In this document: positions 1-8,952 of the stretch, piece by piece
Layout of the letters: each line of letters starts with the position of its first letter
How positions within the stretch are numbered: the stretch's first letter is position 1
Assembly: GCF_044762665.1 (NCBI RefSeq)
Contig: NZ_JBIWES010000011.1
Location: 135,037 to 199,036 of the forward strand
Direction: 5' to 3'
Origin: Peribacillus frigoritolerans_B
GTDB taxonomy: Bacteria; Bacillota; Bacilli; Bacillales; DSM-1321
Length of the DNA: 64,000 nucleotides
The notes under the pieces: model-generated
The model's database searches: none
What the model was told of the DNA's origin: nothing
The model's input: the letters and a program-made list of their open reading frames with translations, nothing else
Program-made: the position numbers and the translations under genes

Positions 1-322
1 ACTATCTCTTTAACAAAGTGAAATTAACTTGAAAATGTGAGATGAAAAGTGGTAGGATAATATTGCATTGAGTTAGTACCAGGTAATAATACTAGATGAT
101 AACGCATTTTAGGGTGTTGAATGGCAAGCATGCATACATAAAAGAGCTTTTTCTTCCTTGGATACATAACAGAATTTCAGTTTGCGAGACAAACAAACAG
201 CTAATAAGAAAGGTTAGTAATTTCGTGATACAGAGATCTATTTTTAAATTGGGTGCCAGCATGAGGAAAACATTCTGGTTTTAACAGGGAAAAGTTTTAA
301 TTATTAGGAGGGATGATGACAT
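1..322. other. Upstream region of the bkd genes, no gene recognised
   Basis: This is AT-rich DNA ahead of bkdAA. One open frame of 62 codons lies here (96-284), but it has no good ribosome binding site and its product resembles nothing I know. I looked for a sigma-54 type -24/-12 element, because the B. subtilis bkd operon is SigL-dependent, and did not find a convincing one. The bkdAA ribosome binding site (AGGAGGG) is at about 306-312. Upstream bkd genes (buk, lpd), if present, lie outside the window. Confidence 0.5.
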
Positions 323-1318
323 ATGGTTGAAAACCGCCATCTACAGGCAGGTCTGAGTGATGAGCAGGTGCTTGAGATGTATAGAATAATGTTGTTGGCA
401 AGACGAATAGATGAACGGATGTGGCTGTTGAATAGATCAGGAAAAATTCCTTTTGTCGTTTCATGTCAAGGGCAAGAAGCCGCGCAAGTGGGTGCTGCAT
501 TTGCATTGAATCGTGAAAAGGATTATGTCCTTCCCTATTATCGGGATCTCGGGGTAGTGCTTGCGTTTGGGATGACCGCCAGGGATTTAATGTTATCCAG
601 TTTTGCAAAAGCAGAAGATCCAAATTCAGGCGGGCGTCAAATGCCTGGGCATTTTGGGCAAAAAAAGAATCGCATCGTGACGGGATCTTCGCCAGTTACC
701 ACTCAAGTGCCACATGCAGTGGGGATTGCCCTCGCTGCAAAAATGGAAGGTAAAGATATTGTTTCGTTCGTTACATTCGGAGAGGGTTCATCAAACCAAG
801 GTGATTTCCATGAAGGTGCGAATTTCGCAGGTGTACATAAACTTCCGGTCATCTTGATGTGCGAAAATAATCAATATGCCATTTCCATCCCGATTGAAAA
901 GCAATTGGCATGCGGGAAAGTGTCGGACCGGGCCATTGGTTATGGCATGCCAGGGGTGACGGTTGATGGAAATGACCCGATCGAAGTATACCGGGTGGTG
1001 AAAGAAGCGGCCGAGAGAGGAAGGCGTGGTGAAGGACCAAGCTTAATCGAAACGGTTTCCTACAGGCTTACACCACACTCAAGCGATGATGATGATAGTC
1101 AATACAGATCGCCTGATGAAGTATCGGAGGCAAAAAAATTGGATTCGATCATTACTTTCGGTGCCTATTTAAAAGCAGTAGGAATCATGGATGATCAAAT
1201 GGAGAAACAATTGAACGAGGAAATAATGGAAGTTGTGAACGAAGCGACGGATTATGCGGAAAATGCTCCATTTGCAAATGAAGACACGCTCTCAAAATAC
1301 GTATACGCAGAAAGGTAA
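323..1318 (+). CDS. bkdAA: Branched-chain 2-oxoacid dehydrogenase E1 alpha subunit
   Basis: This is the thiamine-diphosphate-dependent E1 alpha subunit. With E1 beta it decarboxylates the 2-oxoacids of valine, leucine and isoleucine in the cytoplasm and passes the acyl group to lipoyl-E2. At 331 residues it matches B. subtilis BkdAA. A typical E1 alpha dimer and ThDP region is visible: GHFGQKKNRI near residue 108, then the GEGSSNQGDFHEG diphosphate/Mg site near 153 and ENNQYAIS near 181. The SDDDDSQYR loop near 255 lies where the regulated serine loop is in this family. An AGGAGGG site precedes the ATG. bkdAB follows after 12 bases, so the two are co-transcribed. Pyruvate dehydrogenase E1 alpha is the alternative, but the length and the E2 remnant that follows favour Bkd. 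Confidence 0.88.
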   Translation: MVENRHLQAGLSDEQVLEMYRIMLLARRIDERMWLLNRSGKIPFVVSCQGQEAAQVGAAFALNREKDYVLPYYRDLGVVLAFGMTARDLMLSSFAKAEDPNSGGRQMPGHFGQKKNRIVTGSSPVTTQVPHAVGIALAAKMEGKDIVSFVTFGEGSSNQGDFHEGANFAGVHKLPVILMCENNQYAISIPIEKQLACGKVSDRAIGYGMPGVTVDGNDPIEVYRVVKEAAERGRRGEGPSLIETVSYRLTPHSSDDDDSQYRSPDEVSEAKKLDSIITFGAYLKAVGIMDDQMEKQLNEEIMEVVNEATDYAENAPFANEDTLSKYVYAER

Positions 1319-1330
1319 GGAGGAAAGAAG

Positions 1331-2314
1331 ATGGCAGTGATATCTTATATAGATGCCGTGATAATGGCGATGCGGGAAGAAATGGAACGGGATCCCCGTG
1401 TATTTGTATTAGGTGAGGACGTAGGGGTAAAAGGCGGGGTTTTTAAAGCGACTTCAGGATTATACGAACAATTCGGGGAACAGCGTGTCATTGATACACC
1501 GCTTGCTGAATCCGCAATAGCAGGAGTTGGCATCGGAGCGGCCATGTATGGAATGAGGCCGATTGCGGAAATGCAATTCGCTGATTTTATCATGCCGGCA
1601 ATCAACCAAATCATTTCGGAAGCTGCAAAAATCCGTTATCGCTCCAATAATGACTGGCATTGTCCTATCGTCATCAGAGCTCCATACGGCGGAGGAGTAC
1701 ATGGGGCGTTATACCATTCACAATCCGTTGAAGCCATTTTTGCGAATCAGCCGGGACTAAAAATTGTCATGCCCTCTACACCCTATGACGTTAAAGGTTT
1801 ATTGAAAGCAGCCATTCGGGATGACGACCCGGTCCTTTTCTTTGAACATAAAAGAGCCTATCGCCTAATTAAAGAAGAAGTGCCGAATGATGATTATGTT
1901 TTACCGATTGGTAAAGCGGATGTAAAACGTGAAGGCGAGGACGTTACAGTGATTACTTATGGCCTTTGTGTTCATTTTGCGCTTCAGGCAGCTGAAAGGC
2001 TGGCCAGTGATGGCATATCCGTTCATATACTTGATTTACGAACCGTATATCCATTAGATCAAGAAGCCATTATGGAAGCTGCATCTAAAACAGGAAAAGT
2101 CCTATTGATTACTGAAGATAATAAAGAAGGAAGCATCATTAGTGAAGTATCGGCGATCATTGCAGAAAACTGCCTCTTTGATCTTGATGCCCCAATCATG
2201 AGACTCGCTGGCCCGGATGTTCCAGCAATGCCATATTCACCATCGTTAGAGAAATCATTCATGGTGAATCCTGAAAAAGTGGAAAAGGCATTGAGGGACC
2301 TGGTTGCCTATTAA
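1331..2314 (+). CDS. bkdAB: Branched-chain 2-oxoacid dehydrogenase E1 beta subunit
   Basis: This is the E1 beta partner of the preceding gene; the two form the alpha2beta2 decarboxylase. At 327 residues it equals the B. subtilis BkdAB length. The transketolase pyrimidine-binding domain covers about residues 4-180, with LGEDVG and the catalytic region RAPYGGGVHGALYHSQS near 117. The C-terminal transketolase domain covers about 195-325 and includes DLRTVYPLD and the LITEDNKEGS stretch. A strong AGGAGG lies just before the ATG. In a normal operon the E2 gene bkdB follows; here only a scrap of E2 follows, so this locus cannot supply its own E2 and the E1 would depend on E2/E3 encoded elsewhere, or be non-functional in this pathway. 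Confidence 0.88.
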   Translation: MAVISYIDAVIMAMREEMERDPRVFVLGEDVGVKGGVFKATSGLYEQFGEQRVIDTPLAESAIAGVGIGAAMYGMRPIAEMQFADFIMPAINQIISEAAKIRYRSNNDWHCPIVIRAPYGGGVHGALYHSQSVEAIFANQPGLKIVMPSTPYDVKGLLKAAIRDDDPVLFFEHKRAYRLIKEEVPNDDYVLPIGKADVKREGEDVTVITYGLCVHFALQAAERLASDGISVHILDLRTVYPLDQEAIMEAASKTGKVLLITEDNKEGSIISEVSAIIAENCLFDLDAPIMRLAGPDVPAMPYSPSLEKSFMVNPEKVEKALRDLVAY

Positions 2315-2347
2315 ATGATCGGCATAACGAACCTTGAATATAGAAAA

Positions 2348-2474
2348 ATGAAAATACCCCAGCTGGGGGAAAGCTTTGTTTGTTCCCGTGATTAATCATG
2401 TTGATGAAAAATCTATTAAGGAAATCGCCAATGGTGTCCGTGAACTTGCCCAAAAGCACGAACATTTAAGGTGA
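2348..2474 (+). pseudogene. bkdB: bkdB (E2 acyltransferase) remnant with large internal deletion
   Basis: Two pieces of dihydrolipoyl acyltransferase are joined. The first is the start of the lipoyl domain, MKIPQLGES, from an ATG, running into a stop a few codons later. It is followed, in the +1 frame, by FVPVINHVDEKSIKEIAN and about 14 more residues. That segment matches the E2 catalytic-domain region that reads SLFVPVIKNADEKTIKGIA in B. subtilis BkdB (from memory). Roughly 290 codons between them are missing, as is everything after the second piece, including the HxxxDG active site. No functional E2 can be made. The position directly after bkdAB is that of bkdB in the normal operon. Confidence 0.8.
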
Positions 2475-2593
2475 AACCTGAAGATATGCAGAAGGGTAAT
2501 ACCTTACATTTATAGTTCACATCATCAGAATATAATTATCAAACTCAACCGTTTATATAGTTTATATTGAGGTTGAATCTTAAAAATGAACTT

Positions 2594-2635
2594 AAGCCTA
2601 GCAACGATAAAAAAGGTTGCCAGGCTTTTTTTTGC
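2594..2635 (+). terminator. Rho-independent terminator after the bkd remnant
   Basis: A 12-bp stem (AAGCCTAGCAAC with GTTGCCAGGCTT, one mismatch) is followed by a run of T. It ends the bkdAA-bkdAB transcript. Confidence 0.85.
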
Positions 2636-2970
2636 ACTAAATAAATCATCTATTATGAAAAATAATCCTTTGGATTACGATAGAGAGGGGATGTAATATC
2701 TCCACTTTAATGAGCACTTTATTTCGCCGTGATTTTTTGAAAAATTTTCATATCGTAAATATGTATTGAACAAAGTGCGTGGTATTATATGGTAAAGGAT
2801 ACGAGGCAAAGGAGACTTATGATGAATAATGGAAACTATCAGGTATGGCGTTTGAAAGTACATATTATGGAATTGTAATTGTCGATAGTCACGCAAATTA
2901 TTAGCAATAAATATTGTGAATTTTTAAATGTTGAACGCAGTATAGTGATTGGCGAACATTGAAAGTAGCA
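2636..2970. other. Intergenic stretch, nothing recognised
   Basis: About 335 bases without a convincing open frame, structured RNA or operator. A TTG-initiated extension of the following DMT gene begins at 2949 but has no ribosome binding site. Confidence 0.5.
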
Positions 2971-2984
2971 AAGGGGGGAACACC

Positions 2985-3908
2985 ATGCTTCGATTATACG
3001 GGGCTTTAATCGGTCTTAGTTTGATATGGGGTTTATCGTTTGTTTTTATGAAGTGGCTGCTACCGCCTGCGGGCATTTGGGGGATTGTATTTCTCCGCTG
3101 TTTGGCGGGTGCTGTTGTTCTGCTTCCCATTTTATGGTGGAAGTGCAGGGAAATCAATTGGAAATTGCCGTGGAAAGCACTGGTCGTTGTCGGAATCTTC
3201 AATTGCGGATTAGCATGGGGATTAATACCTTTAAGTGAAACAGAGATTAACAGCAGCACGGCATCGATTCTAAATGCAACCACTCCGATCTGGACGGGGA
3301 TCATCGGATTTATCATTTTTTCATACGTTCTAACCGCCCGACAATGGATGGGCATTCTAATTGGTTTCTTCGGAATTCTAGTATTGATGGATTTTCAAAT
3401 CGGCCAGCTTTTCGGAAAGGAATTCATCGGGATTGGGACAATGCTGCTAGCGTCCATCTGTTATGGTTTTGCCGGTCATTTTACGAAAAGATTTCTTTCC
3501 AGTACCAGCATATTGGTCATTACGACGTTTACGCTGCTCACGGGTGCCATTATCGGTTTGATCGGGATGCTAGTAACAGAGCCGATTAAGCCAGTGATGT
3601 TGATGGAACCGCTGACGATTTTCGCCATAGTCGGTCTTGGGTGCTTTGGCTCTGGGATCGGCCAGCTGATCTATTTCTACATCAATAAAAATGGCAGCCC
3701 TGAGTTAGCCGCATCTGTTACATACCTTATTCCTGCAACCGCTATGGTTTGGGGTTATGTCCTGCTTGGAGAAGCAATTAATCCTAATGTAATTATTGGC
3801 CTGCTGATTATTTTCGCAGGAGTTTATCTTTCCTCTAAGAAGTCAAAAGAAACTGATGGCACAAACTCTTCATCCGGAAAACAAGCGGAATTGCATCACG
3901 TAAAATAA
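2985..3908 (+). CDS. EamA/DMT-family permease
   Basis: Inner-membrane drug/metabolite transporter with two EamA repeats and about ten helices, 307 residues. The first repeat begins GALIGLSLIWGLSFVFMKW, typical of the family, and the second covers about residues 150-290. A hydrophilic lysine/serine-rich tail ends the protein. I chose the ATG at 2985 because AGGGGGG lies 6-8 bases before it; a TTG 36 bases upstream in frame has no such site. Substrate unknown; relatives export amino acids, purines or sugars. It stands alone between the bkd terminator and the dioxygenase promoter. Confidence 0.85.
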   Translation: MLRLYGALIGLSLIWGLSFVFMKWLLPPAGIWGIVFLRCLAGAVVLLPILWWKCREINWKLPWKALVVVGIFNCGLAWGLIPLSETEINSSTASILNATTPIWTGIIGFIIFSYVLTARQWMGILIGFFGILVLMDFQIGQLFGKEFIGIGTMLLASICYGFAGHFTKRFLSSTSILVITTFTLLTGAIIGLIGMLVTEPIKPVMLMEPLTIFAIVGLGCFGSGIGQLIYFYINKNGSPELAASVTYLIPATAMVWGYVLLGEAINPNVIIGLLIIFAGVYLSSKKSKETDGTNSSSGKQAELHHVK

Positions 3909-4108
3909 TTAACCAAAACGAAATAGCCCTCACGTAAAGATTTTTTTTATGCCGGGGGCTTTCGTATTGAAACACATTAATCGTTATACTTAATTCTTAT
4001 CCATTTTTGCCAAAGAAGTGATTGATTTACTTTGCCGCTATTCATAGCTATAGACATTTAAGGAAAATTGACAGTGTGTTATTTTGTCTGAAATTATTTT
4101 GATTTTGA

Positions 4109-4197
4109 GATATGTTAATTTGAGATAATGTTGTTGACAGTGAATGGTATTCATGATAAATTATCTTTAAATAAAGATATATTAATTCAAGATAATG
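4109..4197 (+). promoter_or_regulatory. Promoter flanked by repeated operator-like elements
   Basis: A TTGACA (4134-4139) with a TAAATT 17 bases later forms a SigA-like promoter. It is framed by two near-identical 22-nt direct repeats, GATATRTTAATT followed by YRAGATAATG, at 4109-4130 and 4176-4197. Between them is a perfect palindrome, TATCTTTA-AA-TAAAGATA (4162-4179). The ATCT...AGAT pattern resembles the MhqR operator known upstream of mhqNOP and related quinone-detoxification genes in B. subtilis. That fits the two genes that follow. Repressor identity is inferred; no MhqR-like gene is in the window. Confidence 0.65.
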
Positions 4198-4321
4198 AGT
4201 AAGTAAACACCTTATCAAACCCCTTTAATGATTAGCCATTCTTTTTGAAGGAAAAATATAGGGGATTAATGAAAAAGCTGAACATCAAAAAATTGAATCG
4301 TTTTAATGGGAGGAATAATTT

Positions 4322-5299
4322 ATGAATGGATTAAAAGGTATACACCACGTAACGGCCATAACAAGCAGTGCTGAAAAAAATTATGAATTTTTCACAAATA
4401 TATTAGGCATGCGTTTAGTCAAGAAAACTGTTAACCAAGATGATATCCAAACCTATCACCTGTTTTTTGCCGACGATGTTGGCGGTGCGGGTACTGACAT
4501 GACATTCTTCGATTTTCCAGGAATCCCTAAAGGGGTGCATGGGACTAATGAGATCTCTAAAACATCCTTCCGTGTACCGAATGATGCGGCATTGGAGTAT
4601 TGGGTAAAGCGCTTCGACCGTTTAGAAGTAAGGAATACGGGAATCCAAGAACAATTTGGTAAAAAGAACCTTTCATTTGTGGATTTTGATGATCAGCAAT
4701 ATCAATTGATCTCAGATGAAAATAATGAAGGGGTTGCAGCTGGAATTCCTTGGCAAAAAGGACCGATTCCTCTGGAATACGCTATTACAGGATTAGGACC
4801 AATTTTCATTCGTATCGCCAACTTCGATTACTTTAAAGAAATGATGGAAAAAGTTCTATTATTCAAAGAAATAGACAAGGAAGGATCATTTCACCTATTT
4901 GAGGTAGGGGAAGGTGGGAATGGTGCACAAGTGATCGTCGAGCATAATTCGATCCTTCCTCAGGCACGGCAGGGTTTTGGTACTGTTCACCATACAGCCT
5001 TCCGCGTTGAAGACCGTTCCGCTCTGGAAGAATGGATCAAACGAATGGAAAGCTTCCAATTTCATACGTCTGGTTATGTCGATCGTCACTTTTTTGAGTC
5101 GCTTTACGTACGAGTGGCACCGCAAATTTTATTCGAGTTTGCTACGGATGGTCCTGGATTTATGGGGGATGAGCCATATGAAACGCTCGGTGAAAAGTTA
5201 TCTTTACCACCGTTCCTGGAACCGAAACGGGATCAAATCGAAAAGTTGGTCCGTCCCATTGATACAGTAAGAAGCACCAAGGAATTCATTAAAGAATAA
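4322..5299 (+). CDS. mhqO: Ring-cleaving dioxygenase of the VOC/glyoxalase family, MhqO/MhqA-like
   Basis: A 325-residue cytoplasmic protein with two vicinal-oxygen-chelate modules. The N-terminal one begins GIHHVTAITSSAEKNYEFF and has MRLVKKTVNQDD; the C-terminal one contains FGTVHHTAFRV near residue 220. Histidines in IHHVTA and VHHTAFR and a glutamate near ILFEFATDGPG are the likely metal ligands. Relatives in B. subtilis (MhqA, MhqE, MhqO) are thiol- and quinone-inducible and act on hydroquinone- or catechol-type compounds. The nitroreductase downstream mirrors the mhqN-mhqO pairing, although the order is reversed and the DoxX gene mhqP is absent. The start ATG follows GGGAGG. The symbol reflects that context; another paralogue name is possible. 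Confidence 0.75.
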   Translation: MNGLKGIHHVTAITSSAEKNYEFFTNILGMRLVKKTVNQDDIQTYHLFFADDVGGAGTDMTFFDFPGIPKGVHGTNEISKTSFRVPNDAALEYWVKRFDRLEVRNTGIQEQFGKKNLSFVDFDDQQYQLISDENNEGVAAGIPWQKGPIPLEYAITGLGPIFIRIANFDYFKEMMEKVLLFKEIDKEGSFHLFEVGEGGNGAQVIVEHNSILPQARQGFGTVHHTAFRVEDRSALEEWIKRMESFQFHTSGYVDRHFFESLYVRVAPQILFEFATDGPGFMGDEPYETLGEKLSLPPFLEPKRDQIEKLVRPIDTVRSTKEFIKE

Positions 5300-5407
5300 T
5301 CGACGATCTTTAGCGAATGATTTATTGGTATATGCCCATACTAATACAGGTAGAAATAAAAATGGAATAATCATTGAAATTGAAAAAATGCTCTGGAGGA
5401 ATGAATC

Positions 5408-6007
5408 ATGACAAAAGATTTTTACACGGCCATTAAAGAGAGACGTTCATATTATGGAATTAATAAAGAGGTTGGAGTATCGGATGAGAAAATTAAAGAA
5501 GTTGTTGAATTTGCGGTAAAACACACGCCATCGGCTTTTAATTCCCAATCTTCACGCCTAGTTGTTTTGACAGGCTCGGCACATGATAAATTATGGGATA
5601 TTACGACGCAGGCTTTAAAGAAAGCGGTTGGTGAGGGAGATTTCTCTGGCACTCAACAAAAAATGGATTCGTTTAAAGCGGGATATGGGTCAATATTATT
5701 CTTTGAAGATGAATCTGTTGTGAAATCACTTCAAGAGCAATTTGCAACTTATGCCGATAACTTCCCAATCTGGTCACAACAAACATCAGGCATGCATCAA
5801 TTAGTTGTTTGGACTGCACTTGAAGCAGAAGGATTGGGAGCAACTTTACAGCATTATAATCCTTTAATTGATGATGAAGTGAAAAAAGAATGGAATGTTC
5901 CAAGCAATTGGAAATTGATTGCGCAAATGCCATTTGGAAATCCAACAGCTCAACCAGGTGATAAAGAATTCAAACCACTTGAGGATCGTATAAAATTTTA
6001 TAAATAA
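5408..6007 (+). CDS. mhqN: Nitroreductase-family flavoprotein, MhqN-like
   Basis: A 199-residue FMN-dependent NAD(P)H oxidoreductase of the nitroreductase fold, cytoplasmic. RRSYYG near residue 14 and TPSAFNSQSSR near 41 give the FMN phosphate and ring contacts. GMHQLVVWTALEAEGLGATLQHY near 130 is the family's central helix and substrate loop, and QMPFGNPTAQPGDKEF near the end is the usual closing motif. The length is normal for the single-domain group. GGAGG precedes the ATG. It lies 108 bases after the dioxygenase and shares its promoter region, which suggests joint reduction and ring cleavage of quinone-like electrophiles. The exact substrate cannot be read from sequence. Confidence 0.75.
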   Translation: MTKDFYTAIKERRSYYGINKEVGVSDEKIKEVVEFAVKHTPSAFNSQSSRLVVLTGSAHDKLWDITTQALKKAVGEGDFSGTQQKMDSFKAGYGSILFFEDESVVKSLQEQFATYADNFPIWSQQTSGMHQLVVWTALEAEGLGATLQHYNPLIDDEVKKEWNVPSNWKLIAQMPFGNPTAQPGDKEFKPLEDRIKFYK

Positions 6008-6035
6008 AAGTGGACTATTACGTTAAACTTTTTTT

Positions 6036-6057
6036 AGTGCCAATTCTAATTGGCACT
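6036..6057. repeat. Perfect inverted repeat after mhqN
   Basis: Ten-bp arms AGTGCCAATT and AATTGGCACT separated by 2 bases, preceded by seven T. The T run is on the wrong side for a plus-strand terminator, so its role is unclear. Confidence 0.6.
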
Positions 6058-6060
6058 CAG

Positions 6061-6108
6061 ACTGTAGACAAACACTCGAAGAAAAGTGAGTTTGCCTGCA
6101 GTTTTTTT
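6061..6108 (+). terminator. Rho-independent terminator after mhqN
   Basis: Imperfect stem ACTGTAGACAAAC...GTTTGCCTGCAGT followed by seven T. The left arm resembles GACTGCAGACAAACTCG at about 16433, so this hairpin sequence family recurs in the window. Confidence 0.7.
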
Positions 6109-6536
6109 CTTTAAATTGTTTTCAGGAATCCGCTCCTTTTCCGCCGACTGTCTGCCAAGCCTCATAAAAGCAAGCGTCTTTGGTATCTGGGCTAGCCAGT
6201 TATTCTGCAGGAGTGTCGAAATTTCCTTCAACCTAGTGATAGTTCCATCCCATTTAAAACAGTAAAAATTCATGGAATATAATCAAGTCTTGTTTTGAAA
6301 TTAGGATAATAATTCCCTAGATAAAATCGTGAAAGGGATTCGGGAAGAGACCATTCCGAACCCCTTTTGTCTATAAAATTAGAGCGAATTCTATTTAGCT
6401 CTTTTTTTGGTTGAGCTCATTTTGCATATGCTATTTCAGGATTACTAGTGTTAATGTATGTAACTAATGGCTTTACGTCGTTATCAGAAAAAATATTTTT
6501 ACTGCTTTTTTTGTTTAATAACCTTATGTAAAAGCT

Positions 6537-7880
6537 TTATAAGTAATAGTTCTGTTTGTTCTTCAATTCTTTAAAAATGAGAGCTATTCCTTGGTCCAGT
6601 TTTTGTATATTTGTATTGGACACGTTCAATTTTAATGATTTTTCCTGGTGAAAGCCATCTAAATAATTTTGACCCATCGTCTCTACCAGTACTTGTTGAT
6701 TCCGTAGGTTATTGATGAGGTGAGTACTATTTAAACGATGAGGCAGTACGATATGAGCGTTCATACATATGGATGCTGGGCGATAAAAGCCTGGGGCGGA
6801 GTGCTTTTCTAGAGCATCATATAGCAAGTTTGCACGGACTAAATAGGAGAGACGCACTTTGTTTCTATGGCGTTCAAACATACCGCTTTTTATGTAGATT
6901 TCCAAGGCTGCTTGTGAAATCATGGAACTATCAATATCAGCAGTCCTTTTATATAGTTGGAAGCTGTCCGTTAATGGTTTAGGCAATACGGCAACACCTA
7001 TGCGTAATCCTGGAAACATTATTTTAGAGAAGCTTTTTAAATAAATGACCATGTTATGGGTATCCTCGGAAAAAATGGGGTCTACCTTCATATTTTCTTC
7101 GAAATCTGCTAAATAATCATCTTCTACAATATAGACACCATACTTTACAGCAAGTTTTAGTATCTCCTCTCTGTCCTTTTTAGAGTAAGAAGTCCCTAAC
7201 GGATTATGGAAACGAGGCATCGTATAAAAGAATTTAATTTCCTGACTGCTAAAAATCCGCTCTAATTCCTCTAAATCAATACCTTCTGCAGTTCGTTGAA
7301 TTCCTAGCACGGAAATTTTGTACGCTTTCAATTGCTCCACAAATAGATGATAACTAGGCTGCTCAACAAGTATATGAGTACGTTCATTTGGAAAGGGGAT
7401 TAACGTTAATAAGGAAAGTGCTTGCTGCACGCCAGAAGTAATGAAAATCTGTTCTTCTTTTGCGAAAACCTGATACTGCTCTAATTGTTTTTGTATCACT
7501 TTAATTAAAGAGGGTAGTCCTTTTGGAGTGCCATAGATAAACAATTCTTGCTGATAGGTATCGATTGCTTTGTTGATGCAATGTTGAAAGTCATGATATG
7601 GAAATTGGTGCCAGTCGGGAGCTGAGGTAACAAAGTCGATATCCGTTGTTGGTTCGTTTTTACCATCAAATTCTTTTTGAACGACAAAATATCCACTTTT
7701 AGGAACCGCGTAGATTAAATGCCTCTTTTCCAATTCTTGCAGGGCTTTCAAGACTGTACTTTTACTACATTGATGTTGATCGATTAATTGACGAATCGAT
7801 GGAAGTTTAAAGCCCGGTTTGAGCCGTCCATTCTGGATTAGAGATTCAAATTCATTAAACAAAGCTACGTATTTTAGCAT
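6537..7880 (-). CDS. MocR-type regulator: GntR winged helix fused to a PLP aminotransferase domain
   Basis: A 447-residue cytoplasmic transcription factor. Residues about 1-70 are a GntR winged helix (LPSIRQLIDQHQCSKSTVLKAL). The rest is a fold-type I aminotransferase domain that senses PLP or an amino compound. The PLP-lysine region SFSKIMFPGLRIG, the VEDDYLADF motif and the YTMPRFHNPLGT motif are all present, so cofactor binding should be intact. It faces two EamA permeases across 115 bases, a common arrangement in which a MocR protein controls export of an amino acid-like compound. The start is the ATG next to the divergent promoter, with AGGAGG upstream. Confidence 0.85.
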   Translation of the reverse strand: MLKYVALFNEFESLIQNGRLKPGFKLPSIRQLIDQHQCSKSTVLKALQELEKRHLIYAVPKSGYFVVQKEFDGKNEPTTDIDFVTSAPDWHQFPYHDFQHCINKAIDTYQQELFIYGTPKGLPSLIKVIQKQLEQYQVFAKEEQIFITSGVQQALSLLTLIPFPNERTHILVEQPSYHLFVEQLKAYKISVLGIQRTAEGIDLEELERIFSSQEIKFFYTMPRFHNPLGTSYSKKDREEILKLAVKYGVYIVEDDYLADFEENMKVDPIFSEDTHNMVIYLKSFSKIMFPGLRIGVAVLPKPLTDSFQLYKRTADIDSSMISQAALEIYIKSGMFERHRNKVRLSYLVRANLLYDALEKHSAPGFYRPASICMNAHIVLPHRLNSTHLINNLRNQQVLVETMGQNYLDGFHQEKSLKLNVSNTNIQKLDQGIALIFKELKNKQNYYL

Positions 7881-7895
7881 GAATACCTCCTAAAA

Positions 7896-7956
7896 CTGTA
7901 CCGTTACAGATGCTACTTATTTGTATTGTATCGTAGTGGAACTTTTAATACGATAC
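7896..7956. promoter_or_regulatory. Operator candidates between the MocR gene and the permeases
   Basis: Two inverted repeats lie in the divergent spacer: CTGTA-N4-TACAG (7896-7909) and GTATCGTA-N13-TACGATAC (7928-7956). A TGTAT/TGTATC direct repeat overlaps the second. MocR regulators usually bind two direct or inverted sites in exactly this kind of spacer. Confidence 0.55.
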
Positions 7957-7995
7957 TTACAACCGGCCGGGTGTTGAAAAGGGGGATTACTCAAT

Positions 7996-8952
7996 ATGCC
8001 AGAAAATAAAAAAGCCTATTTTGCGGCGATACTATATGCCATTATTATTGGATTTTCATTTATCTTTACAAAAATATCATTAATGGAAGCTAGTCCGCTA
8101 GATACATTGGCACATCGATTTACGATGGCTTTGTTGATCGCGATAGTTTTTAAGCTGTATAGGAGGACATCAGTGAAAATGAGTGCAAAGGATACTTTGA
8201 AAATTCTTCCGTTGGTGTTCCTTTATCCAATTTTATTCTTTACATTACAAGTGTTTGGTCTCGTTTATACCTCTTCTTCAGAAGCGGGTATTATCCAAGC
8301 GACCATACCAATTTTTACGTTATTATCAGCTTCATTATTTTTGAAAGAACACGCTGGTAGAGGTCAGAAATTTTTTCTTTATTTATCTGTGATGGGAGTT
8401 ATCTTTATCTTTGTCATGAATGACTTGCAACTTGCGGCTCACAGTTTGAAAGGAACGATACTGATCTTATTATCCTCGATTGCTGCCGCTCTCTATAATG
8501 TGGTAGCGAGGAAGGTAACAAAGCAATATTCACTATTTACGTTAACTTATCTGATGACGTTCTTTGGTTTTGTGGCTTTTAATAGTATGGCCGTCATCAA
8601 CCATATAATTAACCAATCTATTAGTAGCTTTTTATTACCCTTCACAAGTAGTGCATTCCTCATTTCAATCGTATATCTTGGGGTATTATCGTCACTGCTT
8701 ACTGCTTTTTTATCAAACTATGCATTATCCATTTTACCAGCATCTAAAATGAGCGTTTTTAGTAATTTAGCGACATTGATTACGATCATAGCAGGGGTGA
8801 TTTTCTTACATGAATCGATTCATTATTATCATGTAATAGGTGCAATGATTATTCTTGCTGGGGTAATCGGCACGAATTATTTTGGTGGAATTCAATCAAA
8901 GCATAATAGTAAGACTTTTGCCGATCCATTGCTGAAAAGGGAGGTAAAGTGA
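7996..8952 (+). CDS. EamA/DMT-family permease, first of a pair
   Basis: A 318-residue membrane protein with ten predicted helices and two EamA repeats (about residues 7-140 and 150-290). The start has the family pattern AILYAIIIGFSFIFTKI. A GGGGG site precedes the ATG. The next permease begins on the base after this stop codon, so the two are translationally coupled. Paired DMT proteins can act as a heteromer or as two exporters with related substrates. The divergent MocR gene is the likely regulator. Confidence 0.85.
   Translation: MPENKKAYFAAILYAIIIGFSFIFTKISLMEASPLDTLAHRFTMALLIAIVFKLYRRTSVKMSAKDTLKILPLVFLYPILFFTLQVFGLVYTSSSEAGIIQATIPIFTLLSASLFLKEHAGRGQKFFLYLSVMGVIFIFVMNDLQLAAHSLKGTILILLSSIAAALYNVVARKVTKQYSLFTLTYLMTFFGFVAFNSMAVINHIINQSISSFLLPFTSSAFLISIVYLGVLSSLLTAFLSNYALSILPASKMSVFSNLATLITIIAGVIFLHESIHYYHVIGAMIILAGVIGTNYFGGIQSKHNSKTFADPLLKREVK

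Noticed and set aside
96..284. 62-codon open frame upstream of bkdAA
   Set aside because: No good ribosome binding site, no recognisable family, AT-rich spacer sequence.
3909..3960. Possible terminator after the DMT gene (AGCCCTC...GGGGGCT)
   Set aside because: The T run lies inside the loop and the stem is only seven pairs; too weak to list.
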